Shown: positions 1 through 7,101 of the stretch, piece after piece
Layout of the letters: every line of letters begins with the position of its first letter
Position numbering within the stretch: position 1 is the first letter of the stretch
Assembly: GCA_023422005.1 (NCBI GenBank)
Contig: JAEZSC010000083.1
Coordinates: 1 to 8,143 of the forward strand
Source: Bacillota bacterium
GTDB taxonomy: Bacteria; Bacillota; Clostridia; Christensenellales; UMGS416
Length of the DNA: 8,143 nt
Direction: 5' to 3'
The notes under the pieces: generated by a model
Databases searched by the model: none
Seen by the model: the letters and a program-made list of their open reading frames with translations, nothing else
Told to the model about the DNA's origin: nothing
Made by a program: the position numbers and the translations under genes

Positions 1-530
1 AGGCCGTGGCCCAGGGCTGCGCGGGCGAAAACCTGCTGCTCAACTGGGTGGAGCAGGACAACTACCGCACCATCGCCGGCGCGGCGCTGGCCTACGGGCA
101 CACGCTGGTGGCCCAGAGCCCCATCGATGTGAACATCGGCAAGCAGCTCAACATCCTGCTGACGAACATGAACCTGCCCGCCGACAAGATCGTCATGGAC
201 CCGATGACCGGCGCCATCGGCTACGGCATCGAGTACACGTACTCGGTCATGGAACGCATCCGCTCCACCGGCCTGGGCGGCGACAAGATGCTGTGCGCCC
301 CGATGCTGGTGAACCCCGGCTTCGAGTGCGCCAAGATGAAGGAGTTCAAGGCTCCCTCGTCGGCCTACCCGCTGTGGGGCGATCTGGAACGCCGCGCCGC
401 CGCGTGGGAGCTTTCCACCGCGGTAAGCCTGCTGCACGCCGGCGCGGACGTGCTGGTTATGTATCACCCGCAGGCCGCCATGGCTGCCAAGAAGACGATC
501 TTCAATCTGCTGGACGGCAAGGCCAAGTAG
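1..530 (+). CDS. acsD: Corrinoid iron-sulfur protein small subunit, C-terminal part (5' end outside window)
   Basis: This is the small (beta) subunit of the corrinoid iron-sulfur protein (CoFeSP), the cytoplasmic methyl carrier between methyltetrahydrofolate and acetyl-CoA synthase in the Wood-Ljungdahl pathway. The frame is open from the window edge (first full codon at 3), so the N-terminal portion is missing. About 176 residues remain of a protein usually near 310-320. The visible part reads as the second half of a TIM barrel, with the family-like stretch DPMTGAIGYGIEYTY and a C-terminal segment GADVLVMYHPQAA. The GTG at 6 is internal, not a start. Assignment rests on this sequence character and on acsC following directly, since the two subunits form a heterodimer. 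The stop at 528-530 overlaps the acsC ribosome site, indicating tight coupling. Codon use is GC-rich and matches acsC and acsV. Archaeal homologues are named cdhD. Confidence 0.93.
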   Translation, partial: AVAQGCAGENLLLNWVEQDNYRTIAGAALAYGHTLVAQSPIDVNIGKQLNILLTNMNLPADKIVMDPMTGAIGYGIEYTYSVMERIRSTGLGGDKMLCAPMLVNPGFECAKMKEFKAPSSAYPLWGDLERRAAAWELSTAVSLLHAGADVLVMYHPQAAMAAKKTIFNLLDGKAK

Positions 531-535
531 GAGGG
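528..535 (+). promoter_or_regulatory. acsC ribosome binding site overlapping the acsD stop
   Basis: TAGGAGGG spans 528-535, so the acsD stop codon forms part of the Shine-Dalgarno. Seven bases separate it from a GTG at 543. This site fixes the acsC start on GTG and suggests that ribosomes finishing acsD re-initiate on acsC, which would keep the two heterodimer subunits in balance. Confidence 0.85.
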
Positions 536-542
536 AACGAAA

Positions 543-1871
543 GTGGCACTCAACGGATTACAAATACAGAAGCTGCTGCCCAAGACCAACTGCAAGGAAT
601 GCGGCAGCAACACGTGCCTGGCCTTCGCGATGAAGCTGGCCGCCAAGAAGGCGACCTTAAGCGAATGCCCCTACGCCTCCGAGGAGGCCAAGGCCATCCT
701 GGGCGCCGACAGCGAACCGCCGGTCAAGGAGATCACGATCGGCGTGGGCGACAAGGCCGCCAAGCTGGGCGCGGAGACCGTGCTCTACCGTCATGAAAAG
801 ACCTTTGTGCACCAGACGCTGATCGCCGTGAACCTTTACGACGACAGCGCCGACTTCGAGCGCTTGCTGGAGGCCATCACGGCCTACCGGCTGGAGCGCG
901 TGGGCGAGACGCTGACCGTGAACGCCGTGGCGCTGACGCAGCGCGTCGCCGACGCCGCCGGTTATGCCGCCCAGGCCACCAAGGTCTTCGAAAAGACCGG
1001 CCTGCCGGTCATCGTGCGGGCCCAGCCCGACGCCATGCTGGCCGCCGCCGTGGCCCTCAAGGGAACCGGCAGCGTGCTCTCCGGCGTCACCGAAGACAAC
1101 ATTGACGCCGCGAAGAAGGCCGCCGAGGAAAACGGCCTGGTGCTGGCCCTGACCGCCGGTTCGCTGGACGGCATCGTGGCGCTCAGTGAGCGCCTGAAGG
1201 GCGAGGGCTTCACGAACCTGCTGTTGCAGTTTGACGCCGAATCCTCCGCCGAGGCCTATCAGATCAACACGATCGCCCGCCGCGCCGCCCTCAAGGACAG
1301 CGTCAAGGCGCTGGGCTATCCGTCCCTGCGCTTCATCGACACCGGCGACTCCTTGAGCGACACCGTGGAGGCCGTGGGCGAGATCGACAAGTACGGCGGC
1401 CTGCTGATTCTGCCGAGCTTTGACCCGGCACAGCTCGTGAGTCTGATGACGCTGCGGCTGAACATCTACACCGACCCGCAGAAGCCCATACAGGTGGAGC
1501 CCAAGGTGTATGAGATCGGCGAGCCCGGCCCCGAATCGCCGGTGTTCTGCACGACCAACTTTTCGCTTACGTACTTTATCGTCAGCGGCGAGCTGGAAAA
1601 CGCCGGCATCAGCTGCTACCTGGCCATCCCCGAGTGCGAGGGCTTCTCGGTGCTGACGGCCTGGGCCGCCGGCAAATTCTCCGGTGCGTCCATCGCCAAG
1701 TTCATCAAGGAGAGCGGCCTGGAGGAACGCCTGACCCGCAAGCGCATCGTGATCCCCGGCTATGTGTCGCAGATCAGCGGCGAGCTGGAGGACGGCTTGC
1801 CTGGCTGGCAGGTGCTCGTGGGCCCGCAGGAGGCCGCGGACCTGGAGCAGTTCATTAAAACGGTTCTATAG
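543..1871 (+). CDS. acsC: Corrinoid iron-sulfur protein large subunit
   Basis: This is the large (gamma) subunit of CoFeSP. It carries a [4Fe-4S] cluster and the cobamide that shuttles the methyl group from the AcsE methyltransferase to acetyl-CoA synthase. Its 442 residues match the usual length (about 445). The N-terminus shows Cys17, Cys20, Cys25 and Cys42, the CX2CX4CX16C pattern known for this cluster domain (residues 1 to about 60). A TIM-barrel domain follows to about residue 310, then a C-terminal corrinoid-binding domain that includes the segment SPVFCTTNFSLTYF. The start is GTG, supported by TAGGAGGG seven bases upstream; the 12-base gap from acsD indicates one transcript. A strong terminator follows the stop, so most acsD-acsC transcription should end before acsV. 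The archaeal homologue is cdhE. No odd residues or frame damage were seen. Confidence 0.96.
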   Translation: MALNGLQIQKLLPKTNCKECGSNTCLAFAMKLAAKKATLSECPYASEEAKAILGADSEPPVKEITIGVGDKAAKLGAETVLYRHEKTFVHQTLIAVNLYDDSADFERLLEAITAYRLERVGETLTVNAVALTQRVADAAGYAAQATKVFEKTGLPVIVRAQPDAMLAAAVALKGTGSVLSGVTEDNIDAAKKAAEENGLVLALTAGSLDGIVALSERLKGEGFTNLLLQFDAESSAEAYQINTIARRAALKDSVKALGYPSLRFIDTGDSLSDTVEAVGEIDKYGGLLILPSFDPAQLVSLMTLRLNIYTDPQKPIQVEPKVYEIGEPGPESPVFCTTNFSLTYFIVSGELENAGISCYLAIPECEGFSVLTAWAAGKFSGASIAKFIKESGLEERLTRKRIVIPGYVSQISGELEDGLPGWQVLVGPQEAADLEQFIKTVL

Positions 1872-1884
1872 TGTAGAATAAGAG

Positions 1885-1914
1885 GGGCGGGCGATGGCCC
1901 GCCCTTCCTTTTTT
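1885..1914 (+). terminator. Intrinsic terminator after acsC
   Basis: A perfect 8-bp stem (GGGCGGGC 1885-1892, GCCCGCCC 1897-1904) with loop GATG is followed by a U-rich run to 1914. It lies 14 bases after the acsC stop. It should separate acsDC, needed in stoichiometric amounts, from acsV, whose product acts catalytically. Confidence 0.88.
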
Positions 1915-1987
1915 AATGGGTTAACTCAATAAACCAAGGTCTGTCCAATGAAACCCTCACTCTCCCCTGCAATCCCTCGCCCGAACC

Positions 1988-2099
1988 CTGCCTCCGCAAG
2001 CCCTCACCCCCAACCCCTCCCCCGGAGGGGGAGGGGTAATTATACAAAATAGTCCCTCCCCCTTTGGGGGAGGGTGCGGGTGAGGGGTTTGGGCGGCAG
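1988..2099. repeat. Compound inverted repeat, REP-doublet (REPIN)-like
   Basis: Two similar GC-rich units face each other across a 17-base AT-rich spacer (2037-2053). The left unit holds a perfect 10-bp hairpin (CCCCTCCCCC 2014-2023, GGGGGAGGGG 2027-2036, loop GGA). The right unit holds a perfect 9-bp hairpin (CCCTCCCCC 2054-2062, GGGGGAGGG 2066-2074, loop TTT). Outside these, CCCTCACCC (2001-2009) pairs with GGGTGAGGG (2078-2086). Similarity between the arms continues outward to CTGCC (1988-1992) and GGCAG (2095-2099). The whole can fold as a long outer stem bearing two inner hairpins. The layout is that of a REP doublet, a non-coding element mobilised in trans in other bacteria. No transposase is present here, and copy number elsewhere in the genome cannot be judged from this window. 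Confidence 0.75.
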
Positions 2100-2128
2100 A
2101 TGACTGCATCTTCATACCAAACCCAGTT

Positions 2129-2135
2129 AGAAGGA
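2129..2135 (+). promoter_or_regulatory. acsV ribosome binding site (decides the start)
   Basis: AGAAGGA at 2129-2135 lies nine bases before the ATG at 2145. In-frame alternatives further upstream, TTG at 2064 and ATG at 2100, lie within or at the edge of the inverted repeat. They lack this spacing and would add residues with no place in the ferredoxin-like fold. Confidence 0.75.
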
Positions 2136-2144
2136 ATACGAGAA

Positions 2145-4028
2145 ATGCCAACCATCACCTTCCTCCCCTCCAACCGAACCGTGGAAGTGCCGCAAGGCTC
2201 AGAACTGCTGGACGCCGCCCGCAAGGCGGGCTTGACCGTGGAAGTGCCCTGCGGCGGCAAGGGCGTGTGCGGGCGCTGCCTGGTGCAGGTGACCGCCGGA
2301 CATGCGGCCTTTGCCGACAACGGCGTGCTGCCCCGAGACCTGCTGGATGAGGGCTATGTGCTGATCTGCCGGGCCAAGGTGGATGGCGACGCCACGATCC
2401 GCACCGGCGCGGAGCTCTCCCAGGAGCAGGGCAGCTTTACGAACATCGACGAGGACCGCGCACTGGTGGACGCGGCGCTGCTGCCCGCCGACGCGGACCT
2501 GCAGCCGCTGGTGCAATCAGCTGTGCTGCGGGTGCCCCCGGGCGAGCTAGGCGACGGCCTTTCGGACTATGACCGGCTGAGCCGCGCGGCGCTGGACGCC
2601 CTGGGCGGCACGGAACTGCGCGTGCCGCTCTCGGCGCTGCGCCGCCTGCCCATGGAGCTGCGGGAGCGCGACGGCGCCGTGGAGCTACTCTATTGGCGCG
2701 ACGGCGACGCCATAAGCGCCGTGGACGTGCGCGCTCAGGCCGGTAAATGGTATGGCATCGCCGTGGACATCGGCACCACGACGGTGGCCGCGCAACTGGT
2801 GGACCTTTCCACCGGCGCTATCCTGCGCGCCCGCACCGACTACAACGCCCAGATCGCCTGCGGGCTGGACGTCATCAGCCGCATCAACTACGCCCGGCGG
2901 CCGGAGCGCCTGCAGGAGCTGCGCGACAAGGTGCTGGGCACGATCAACGGCCTGGTGGCGGCGCTGGCCCAGGAGCAGGGCATCGCGCCGCAGGACATCG
3001 TCGCGGCCTCCATGGCCGGCAACACGACGATGACGCACCTGCTGCTGGGCATCGTGCCGGAATACATCCGCCTGGAGCCCTACGTCAGCGCTGTGTTCAC
3101 GCCCCCGCTGTACCGCGCCGGCGAGGTCGGCATCCACATCCACTCAGAAGCGCCGGTGCGCCTGGCCCCGGCGGTGGGCAGCTATGTGGGCGGGGACATC
3201 ACCTCCGGCTTGCTGTGCACATCGCTCTCCACGGACTCGGAGGAAATCTGCCTGTTCATCGACATCGGCACCAACGGCGAGATCGTGCTGGGCAACGGCG
3301 ACTTTCTGCTGGGCTGCGCGTGCAGCGCCGGGCCGGCCTTTGAGGGCGGCGGCATCGATTGCGGCATGCGGGCAAGCCTTGGGGCCATCGAATGGGTGGA
3401 TGTGGACGCGGCCACCGGCCTGCCGCAGGTGTCGGTCATTGGCGGGGGTTCGCCGCTGGGTATCTGCGGCTCGGGCATGATCGGCCTGATCGCGAGCCTC
3501 TTTGAGACCGGCTGGATGGACGCCGCCGGCAAGCTGGACCGCAGCCGCTCGTGCGCGGCGATACTGCCCGGCAAGGTGGCGCACTATGAGCTGTGCGACG
3601 CCGAACACAGCGGCACCGGCAACGCCCTTTACATCAGCGAGACCGACATCGACAACGTGATACGCGCCAAGGGGGCCATCTTCTCAGCGTGCCAGGTGCT
3701 GCTGGGCAAGGTCAGCCTGGAGTTCTCAGACCTGTCGCGCATCCTGATCGCCGGCGGCTTCGGGCGCTACCTGGACGTGCGGCGGTCGGTGACCATCGGG
3801 CTGCTGCCGGATGTGGAGGCGGAGAAGCTGCACTTCATAGGCAATTCGTCGGTGCTGGGGGCTTATTGCACGCTGGTAAGCGAGAAGCACCGCCAGCGGG
3901 AGGCCGCCGCGGCGTCCAGGATTACCTATCTGGATTTGAGTGCCGAGCCGGAATATATGGATGCATATACCGGGGCGCTGTTTTTGCCGCATACGGATGA
4001 GAGGTTGTTTCCGAGTGTAGGGAGGTGA
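2145..4028 (+). CDS. acsV: Reductive activator of CoFeSP (RACo), 2Fe-2S/ASKHA ATPase
   Basis: RACo uses ATP hydrolysis to drive electron transfer onto the corrinoid iron-sulfur protein when its cobalt has been accidentally oxidised to Co(II), restoring active Co(I). The 627-residue product starts with a plant-type [2Fe-2S] ferredoxin domain (residues 1 to about 95) with Cys36, Cys42, Cys45 and Cys75. After a linker and middle domain, the ASKHA ATPase region shows DIGTTT at about 208-213, DIGTNGE at about 373-379, GICGSG at about 439-444 and the adenosine-type motif LIAGGFGRYLDV from about 534. The chosen ATG is set by the AGAAGGA site and begins just before the first ferredoxin strand. Placement after acsD and acsC agrees with the role. 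The terminator and repeat upstream imply separate, probably lower expression, but no clear promoter was found between 1915 and 2144. Related ASKHA/2Fe-2S activators serve other corrinoid methyltransferases (RamA type). The acs context favours AcsV. Confidence 0.93.
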   Translation: MPTITFLPSNRTVEVPQGSELLDAARKAGLTVEVPCGGKGVCGRCLVQVTAGHAAFADNGVLPRDLLDEGYVLICRAKVDGDATIRTGAELSQEQGSFTNIDEDRALVDAALLPADADLQPLVQSAVLRVPPGELGDGLSDYDRLSRAALDALGGTELRVPLSALRRLPMELRERDGAVELLYWRDGDAISAVDVRAQAGKWYGIAVDIGTTTVAAQLVDLSTGAILRARTDYNAQIACGLDVISRINYARRPERLQELRDKVLGTINGLVAALAQEQGIAPQDIVAASMAGNTTMTHLLLGIVPEYIRLEPYVSAVFTPPLYRAGEVGIHIHSEAPVRLAPAVGSYVGGDITSGLLCTSLSTDSEEICLFIDIGTNGEIVLGNGDFLLGCACSAGPAFEGGGIDCGMRASLGAIEWVDVDAATGLPQVSVIGGGSPLGICGSGMIGLIASLFETGWMDAAGKLDRSRSCAAILPGKVAHYELCDAEHSGTGNALYISETDIDNVIRAKGAIFSACQVLLGKVSLEFSDLSRILIAGGFGRYLDVRRSVTIGLLPDVEAEKLHFIGNSSVLGAYCTLVSEKHRQREAAAASRITYLDLSAEPEYMDAYTGALFLPHTDERLFPSVGR

Positions 4029-4046
4029 TAAGGCCGCTTGATGTGT

Positions 4047-4080
4047 AAACACCGTCCGATGAAGTTCGGGCGGTGTTTTT
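4047..4080 (+). terminator. Intrinsic terminator after acsV (first copy)
   Basis: The 13-base arms AAACACCGTCCGA (4047-4059) and TCGGGCGGTGTTT (4066-4078) pair with one G-U wobble around a 6-base loop, followed by a T run ending at 4081. Both arms recur exactly at 7379-7410, next to the second acsV 3' end. The AT-rich insert starts immediately after this terminator. Confidence 0.92.
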
Positions 4081-4391
4081 TCCTGGCAAGGCTAATTAAG
4101 GTAATCTACAATAACTACCTGCAAAATGGTCATTTTATAGCGTCTATAACACGTACTCCCAAAAGGACTTTCACCCTCTTATAACACAAATATCAATTCT
4201 CGTTTAGCAACAAAGTAAAACGGATCTTCAAACACTCTAGTGTCATGTTACAAGACGTAGAACTATAACCTGCATCCCAACGTCATTATTTGACCAATAA
4301 TATGCTATGACTTTTAGATAAATAGTATTGCAGTTTCAATTTTTATGATATAATAATTCTATTGGAATAAAACTTCCTAGTGGAGCGCTAA
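4081..4391. other. AT-rich non-coding left edge of the island
   Basis: This 311-base stretch holds no convincing ORF on either strand. The shift from GC-rich to AT-rich sequence occurs right after the acsV terminator. Visible items are a perfect 6-bp inverted repeat TTATAG-CGT-CTATAA (4135-4149), which may be an operator or chance, and the 9-mer TGCAAAATG (4120-4128) that recurs at 7191-7199 near the right edge. A promoter for the downstream operon lies at 4328-4354. A possible second -35-like TTGACC at 4290-4295 has no good partner. Confidence 0.5.
4328..4354 (+). promoter_or_regulatory. Candidate promoter of the two-gene island operon
   Basis: A perfect -10 TATAAT (4349-4354) is preceded by TG one base upstream, giving an extended -10 (TGATATAAT). 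The nearest -35-like element, TTGCAG (4328-4333), is weak at 15-bp spacing. It lies about 40 bases before the ATG at 4392. A weak GGAG at 4382-4385 serves as the likely ribosome site. Confidence 0.6.
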
Positions 4392-5018
4392 ATGTGTAAT
4401 AAGTTGATTTATTCCGCCATGCCAAGTGCAATACCTGATATTTTGCAGAATGATTGGGCATTCACTTTCCGTGATGATGAGGAAAAGGAAATCTTAATTA
4501 AGATTTTTTCGTGGTGGTATGGTGTCCAAGGGGATAATCAAGGTATTACGATTAGCGATTGGTTTTTAGGTGATAGCACACAATTTACTGCAGGTTTTTT
4601 AAACGGGAAGCTATCTTTTACTTTAAAAAAGGATGACTTACCCTTGTTAAAGATTTTTTTATGTTTAGTTATGACTGCTATAAGCTTTGCAAGGAGTGAT
4701 TATCTTATTGGTAGCATACGCCTTGCTGAGCTTGCCGAAGTAGCATCAAGAATAAATCTTTTTAAGTCGGGGTCTCGTTGTATTTTCTTACGTGCGGTGG
4801 AAGTTACAAATAACAATTCTTCGGTAGAAATATCCAGTCATGATTTATTTCCCCATACAGATTCTGAAAGGGTTTGTGGTAATATTGGGGTTTTTACCTG
4901 CGATTGGCTTCACGAAAATTCATGTATAATGAGACAAGCTGATTTTGACAAAGAAATAAAGAATCTAATTGATAAGAAAGCAATACGTTCGCTAAATGGT
5001 AAATATCATATAATGTGA
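4392..5018 (+). CDS. Uncharacterised 208-aa protein, first gene of island operon
   Basis: I do not recognise this family. The 208-residue product has no signal peptide and no clear catalytic motif. Visible traits are an acidic, aromatic-rich N-terminal half (for example FSWWYG near residue 39), one hydrophobic stretch at about 84-99 too short and mixed for a confident membrane helix, and scattered cysteines (2, 91, 130, 162, 170, 178). The C-terminal tail at about 184-207 is a charged helix followed by a short strand-like NGKYHI, a pattern that could be a small winged-helix or interaction module. The start at 4392 has GGAG six bases upstream; Met10 (4419) is an alternative. The stop is 12 bases before the next ATG, so the two proteins are probably co-translated partners. 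Codon use (TTA, ATA, AGA common) is unlike acsDCV, suggesting transfer. The reading frame is confident; function is unknown. Confidence 0.8.
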   Translation: MCNKLIYSAMPSAIPDILQNDWAFTFRDDEEKEILIKIFSWWYGVQGDNQGITISDWFLGDSTQFTAGFLNGKLSFTLKKDDLPLLKIFLCLVMTAISFARSDYLIGSIRLAELAEVASRINLFKSGSRCIFLRAVEVTNNNSSVEISSHDLFPHTDSERVCGNIGVFTCDWLHENSCIMRQADFDKEIKNLIDKKAIRSLNGKYHIM

Positions 5019-5030
5019 AAAGGTATTTAA

Positions 5031-6743
5031 ATGGCTAATAGAGATAATACTTTAATCCTCCATCGAGATGATAGTGATTCTTTAGATTTTGCAATATGGT
5101 GGCTTCTTCCTCAATTACGAGATTTGATTAGTCAGGATAGAGAACCTGATGAATCATCTTTACTGCTTAGAAATCTATTACTGCGAATATTAAATGTCAC
5201 TCCTTGTATTACGCTAGTGCTACAGGAATTCTATATAGATCGGGTTTATAGGGATTGTTATTATCATCATTTTGCTAGTAAGCATTTTGAGCATAGTCGG
5301 TACTGTTCACGTGTGTTTTTATTTGATGGGAATCAATTTGAGTCTGTAAACAACTGGGACTCTAGTACTTTACAAAGGAATTTTATTGGTTGCATAGTAA
5401 TCAAGCCCTTACAATGCGGAGCAATTGGACGAACGCTGTTAAGCCCTAAGTATCTATTTGAACCAACCATTGCACAGCAGATTTTTGTGCGCACCTTGCG
5501 ATATAATGTTCTTTTTCATGGTATAAATCTATATGTTAATGCATTTCCATACACTATGCAGGATGGTGAAACTTTAACTTGCGCTCAAGTTACCGTTTTA
5601 AATATCATGGATTATTACAGCAATGGATATGCGGACTATAGATTTGCTTTACCTAGTGATATTTACAAAATTTCTCAGGAAAACTCGTATGAGAGAACAT
5701 TACCTTCACATGGTATGTCTTATTCCCTAATAACAAAAGTACTGTCTGAGTTTGGGTTCTATCCCCGCCTATATTTAGCCGAAAGTAATAATATCTCAGA
5801 TTTCGACATGAAGCGAATTCTTCATTATTATGTCGAGTCAGCTATCCCTGTGGCTATTGGTCTCCGTAAGGGTGCTCGCGATGTTCATTCAATTCTATGT
5901 ATAGGTCATGGCATTCAAGATGAACAAAAAATGCTGAGTTCATTATATAGTCTATCACCTACTGACTCAGGATTTGAGAAAGATGGAGCTAACCAAGATC
6001 GTTTTTATATTGCTGATACTGCAAATTCTTGTATGGATTATATTGTCATGGATGACAATCAAATTCCATATTCAAGTTATAGTTTCGAAATTCATGGTAG
6101 TAATCTTTTCCACACAGATAGTTACTCATTTAACAATGCTTATATTACTTGTCTTGCTGTACCACTATATAAACGAATGTTTCTTGAAGCCAGGGAAGCT
6201 TTTGCGATAAGTACAGAGATTATTACCGAATCCCATTTTGAACTTGCTGACGCTTACCGCACCACCTTTGGAGACCAGGATTCCTTTATTAACATAGGGA
6301 GTAAAGATAATCCATTGATAGTACGGTTGTATTTGGCATCCTCACGGTCTTTTCGTAGTTTTCGAATAAATGAATTTGGCAAAGAAGATGGTATCAACCT
6401 AATATACCTAACGACTCCCTTTCCCCGTTTTATATGGGTATGTGAATTGTACGATATTAAACATTACAGGGAAAAAAAAGTTATCGGCGAGATCATTATT
6501 GATGCTACATCTTCAGTTGCTGCAATGCTAAATAGTATAATATTAGTAACCTTGCCCCGAAGGATTGCAGCAAGGGGGTTTTCAATGAAAAGTAACCATG
6601 AGAAATGGAATAACGAAGTACAGGCCGCTAACATGAAGGATGTGAGTGACGCAGCTTTTATTTTTTTTCCACTGGACGATTGGAAACCAGTACCAAGCTA
6701 CCAATCAAATCTGCACCTAGTAAGCAATTTCCATAATGAGTGA
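5031..6743 (+). CDS. Predicted C39/papain-like cysteine-peptidase-fold protein, function unknown
   Basis: This 570-residue protein is probably the effector of the operon. A C39/papain-like core is suggested at about residues 175-345. Cys184 sits in TCAQVTVLNIMDYY, resembling the CGP-AA--M-L-YY helix of C39 peptidases. Gln177 seven residues earlier could line the oxyanion hole, though -6 is usual. His286 lies in VHSILCIGHGI, like the HxV-V-GY strand, and Asp329 in FYIADTANS, like the Asp after the next strand. N-terminal to it are an alpha-rich region (1-110) and a strand motif FIGCIVIKPL...GRTLLSP at 118-139. A C-terminal region (about 380-570) contains FIWVCEL and GEIIIDATSS segments typical of no domain I can name. 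No signal peptide or transporter domain is seen, so it is likely cytoplasmic and not a bacteriocin exporter. AAAGG at 5018-5022 supports the ATG. It could be an inactive homologue. Codon use is AT-rich, matching its upstream partner. Confidence 0.82.
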   Translation: MANRDNTLILHRDDSDSLDFAIWWLLPQLRDLISQDREPDESSLLLRNLLLRILNVTPCITLVLQEFYIDRVYRDCYYHHFASKHFEHSRYCSRVFLFDGNQFESVNNWDSSTLQRNFIGCIVIKPLQCGAIGRTLLSPKYLFEPTIAQQIFVRTLRYNVLFHGINLYVNAFPYTMQDGETLTCAQVTVLNIMDYYSNGYADYRFALPSDIYKISQENSYERTLPSHGMSYSLITKVLSEFGFYPRLYLAESNNISDFDMKRILHYYVESAIPVAIGLRKGARDVHSILCIGHGIQDEQKMLSSLYSLSPTDSGFEKDGANQDRFYIADTANSCMDYIVMDDNQIPYSSYSFEIHGSNLFHTDSYSFNNAYITCLAVPLYKRMFLEAREAFAISTEIITESHFELADAYRTTFGDQDSFINIGSKDNPLIVRLYLASSRSFRSFRINEFGKEDGINLIYLTTPFPRFIWVCELYDIKHYREKKVIGEIIIDATSSVAAMLNSIILVTLPRRIAARGFSMKSNHEKWNNEVQAANMKDVSDAAFIFFPLDDWKPVPSYQSNLHLVSNFHNE

Positions 6744-6776
6744 GAATATAATGGAAGCGTCACGGAAAGAATTAAG

Positions 6777-6805
6777 TTGACAGCATAATTCTACAGATAT
6801 AAAAT
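6777..6805 (+). promoter_or_regulatory. Strong sigma-70-type promoter of the small-protein unit
   Basis: A perfect -35 TTGACA (6777-6782) and a 5/6 -10 TAAAAT (6800-6805) are separated by the optimal 17 bp. Transcription would begin near 6812, giving a transcript of about 320 bases to the terminator at 7102-7132. It starts only 33 bases after the preceding stop, so this gene is probably controlled independently of the two-gene operon. Confidence 0.75.
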
Positions 6806-6838
6806 ATAAACATTAGTGATGTTTATGATGATGTTTAT
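6806..6838. repeat. Three ATGTTTAT boxes over the transcription start (candidate operator)
   Basis: ATGTTTAT occurs at 6819-6826 and 6831-6838 in direct orientation 12 bp apart, and inverted (ATAAACAT) at 6806-6813. The first two positions form a perfect 8-bp palindrome with a 5-base centre. The boxes begin right after the -10 element and end just before the Shine-Dalgarno. A protein bound here would block initiation, which is the arrangement of an autoregulatory operator. An RNA stem at the transcript's 5' end is an alternative. Confidence 0.5.
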
Positions 6839-6858
6839 GGAAAGGAGGGTTTAATCTA

Positions 6859-7053
6859 TTGGCTAGTGATAAGTATGATCCGCAGAAGTATTTGCGCCCG
6901 ACCTTTTCTCCTAGAACACAAATTCGGATGCAACCAGTCGCTGTTGTGACTGCAAGTGTTGCTCAGAGAGTTAACAGGAGAATTGCCCTCTCCATTAGTA
7001 AGTTTGAGTCGGAGCGCAATGACGAGGCGGCATCTCGGTTGATAACACGATGA
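6859..7053 (+). CDS. Small basic hypothetical protein (64 aa, TTG start)
   Basis: A near-consensus Shine-Dalgarno AAAGGAGGG (6841-6849) lies nine bases before a TTG at 6859. A consensus promoter upstream and an intrinsic terminator downstream frame exactly this reading frame, which is why I prefer it to the overlapping minus-strand frame at 6856-7080, which has only a weak ribosome site. The product has 9 Arg and 3 Lys against 6 acidic residues. It begins with a polar, proline-containing segment (1-25), then a short strand-like MQPVAVV and a long amphipathic region to the C-terminus. This shape, its basic charge and the boxes over its promoter would suit a small DNA-binding regulator, but no family motif confirms that. 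Its composition is less AT-rich than the two preceding genes. It could also be the N-terminal remnant of a longer gene. Confidence 0.55.
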   Translation: MASDKYDPQKYLRPTFSPRTQIRMQPVAVVTASVAQRVNRRIALSISKFESERNDEAASRLITR

Positions 7054-7101
7054 TTTCTGGAGCGAAAATACCATCTGCATTCTTTTTCATAACAATAAGA
7101 C

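Noticed and set aside
1988..2099. CRISPR array or riboswitch in the acsC-acsV gap
   Set aside because: There are only two inverted units and no regular direct repeats with spacers. No cobalamin-riboswitch-like conserved box is seen despite the corrinoid context.
2685..3143. Long minus-strand and alternate-frame open frames inside acsV and acsC
   Set aside because: They are shadows of GC-rich codon use: rich in Arg, Ala, Pro and His, without ribosome sites, and fully contained in genes with clear family motifs.
4135..4149. TTATAG-CGT-CTATAA palindrome as an operator for the two-gene operon
   Set aside because: It is only 6 bp per arm in AT-rich sequence and lies about 200 bases upstream of the likely promoter, too weak to call as a site.
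5974..6210. Plus-strand 78-codon frame that looks like a membrane protein
   Set aside because: It overlaps the C39-like gene in another frame. Its hydrophobicity comes from AT-rich codons (ATT, TTA, GTT), and it has no ribosome site.
6472..6668. Eight-base A run (6472-6479) and eight-base T run (6661-6668) in the 570-aa gene as phase-variation or frameshift sites
   Set aside because: Both are in frame in this copy, are modest in length for AT-rich coding sequence, and show no nearby overlapping frame that would make a shift useful.
5031..6743. Bacteriocin-processing C39 ABC transporter
   Set aside because: No membrane segments or Walker motifs follow the peptidase-like core, and no double-glycine leader peptide gene is nearby.
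6856..7080. Minus-strand 74-codon frame over the small TTG-start gene
   Set aside because: Its ribosome site is weak and no promoter is evident. The plus-strand frame has a consensus promoter, Shine-Dalgarno and terminator in the right order.
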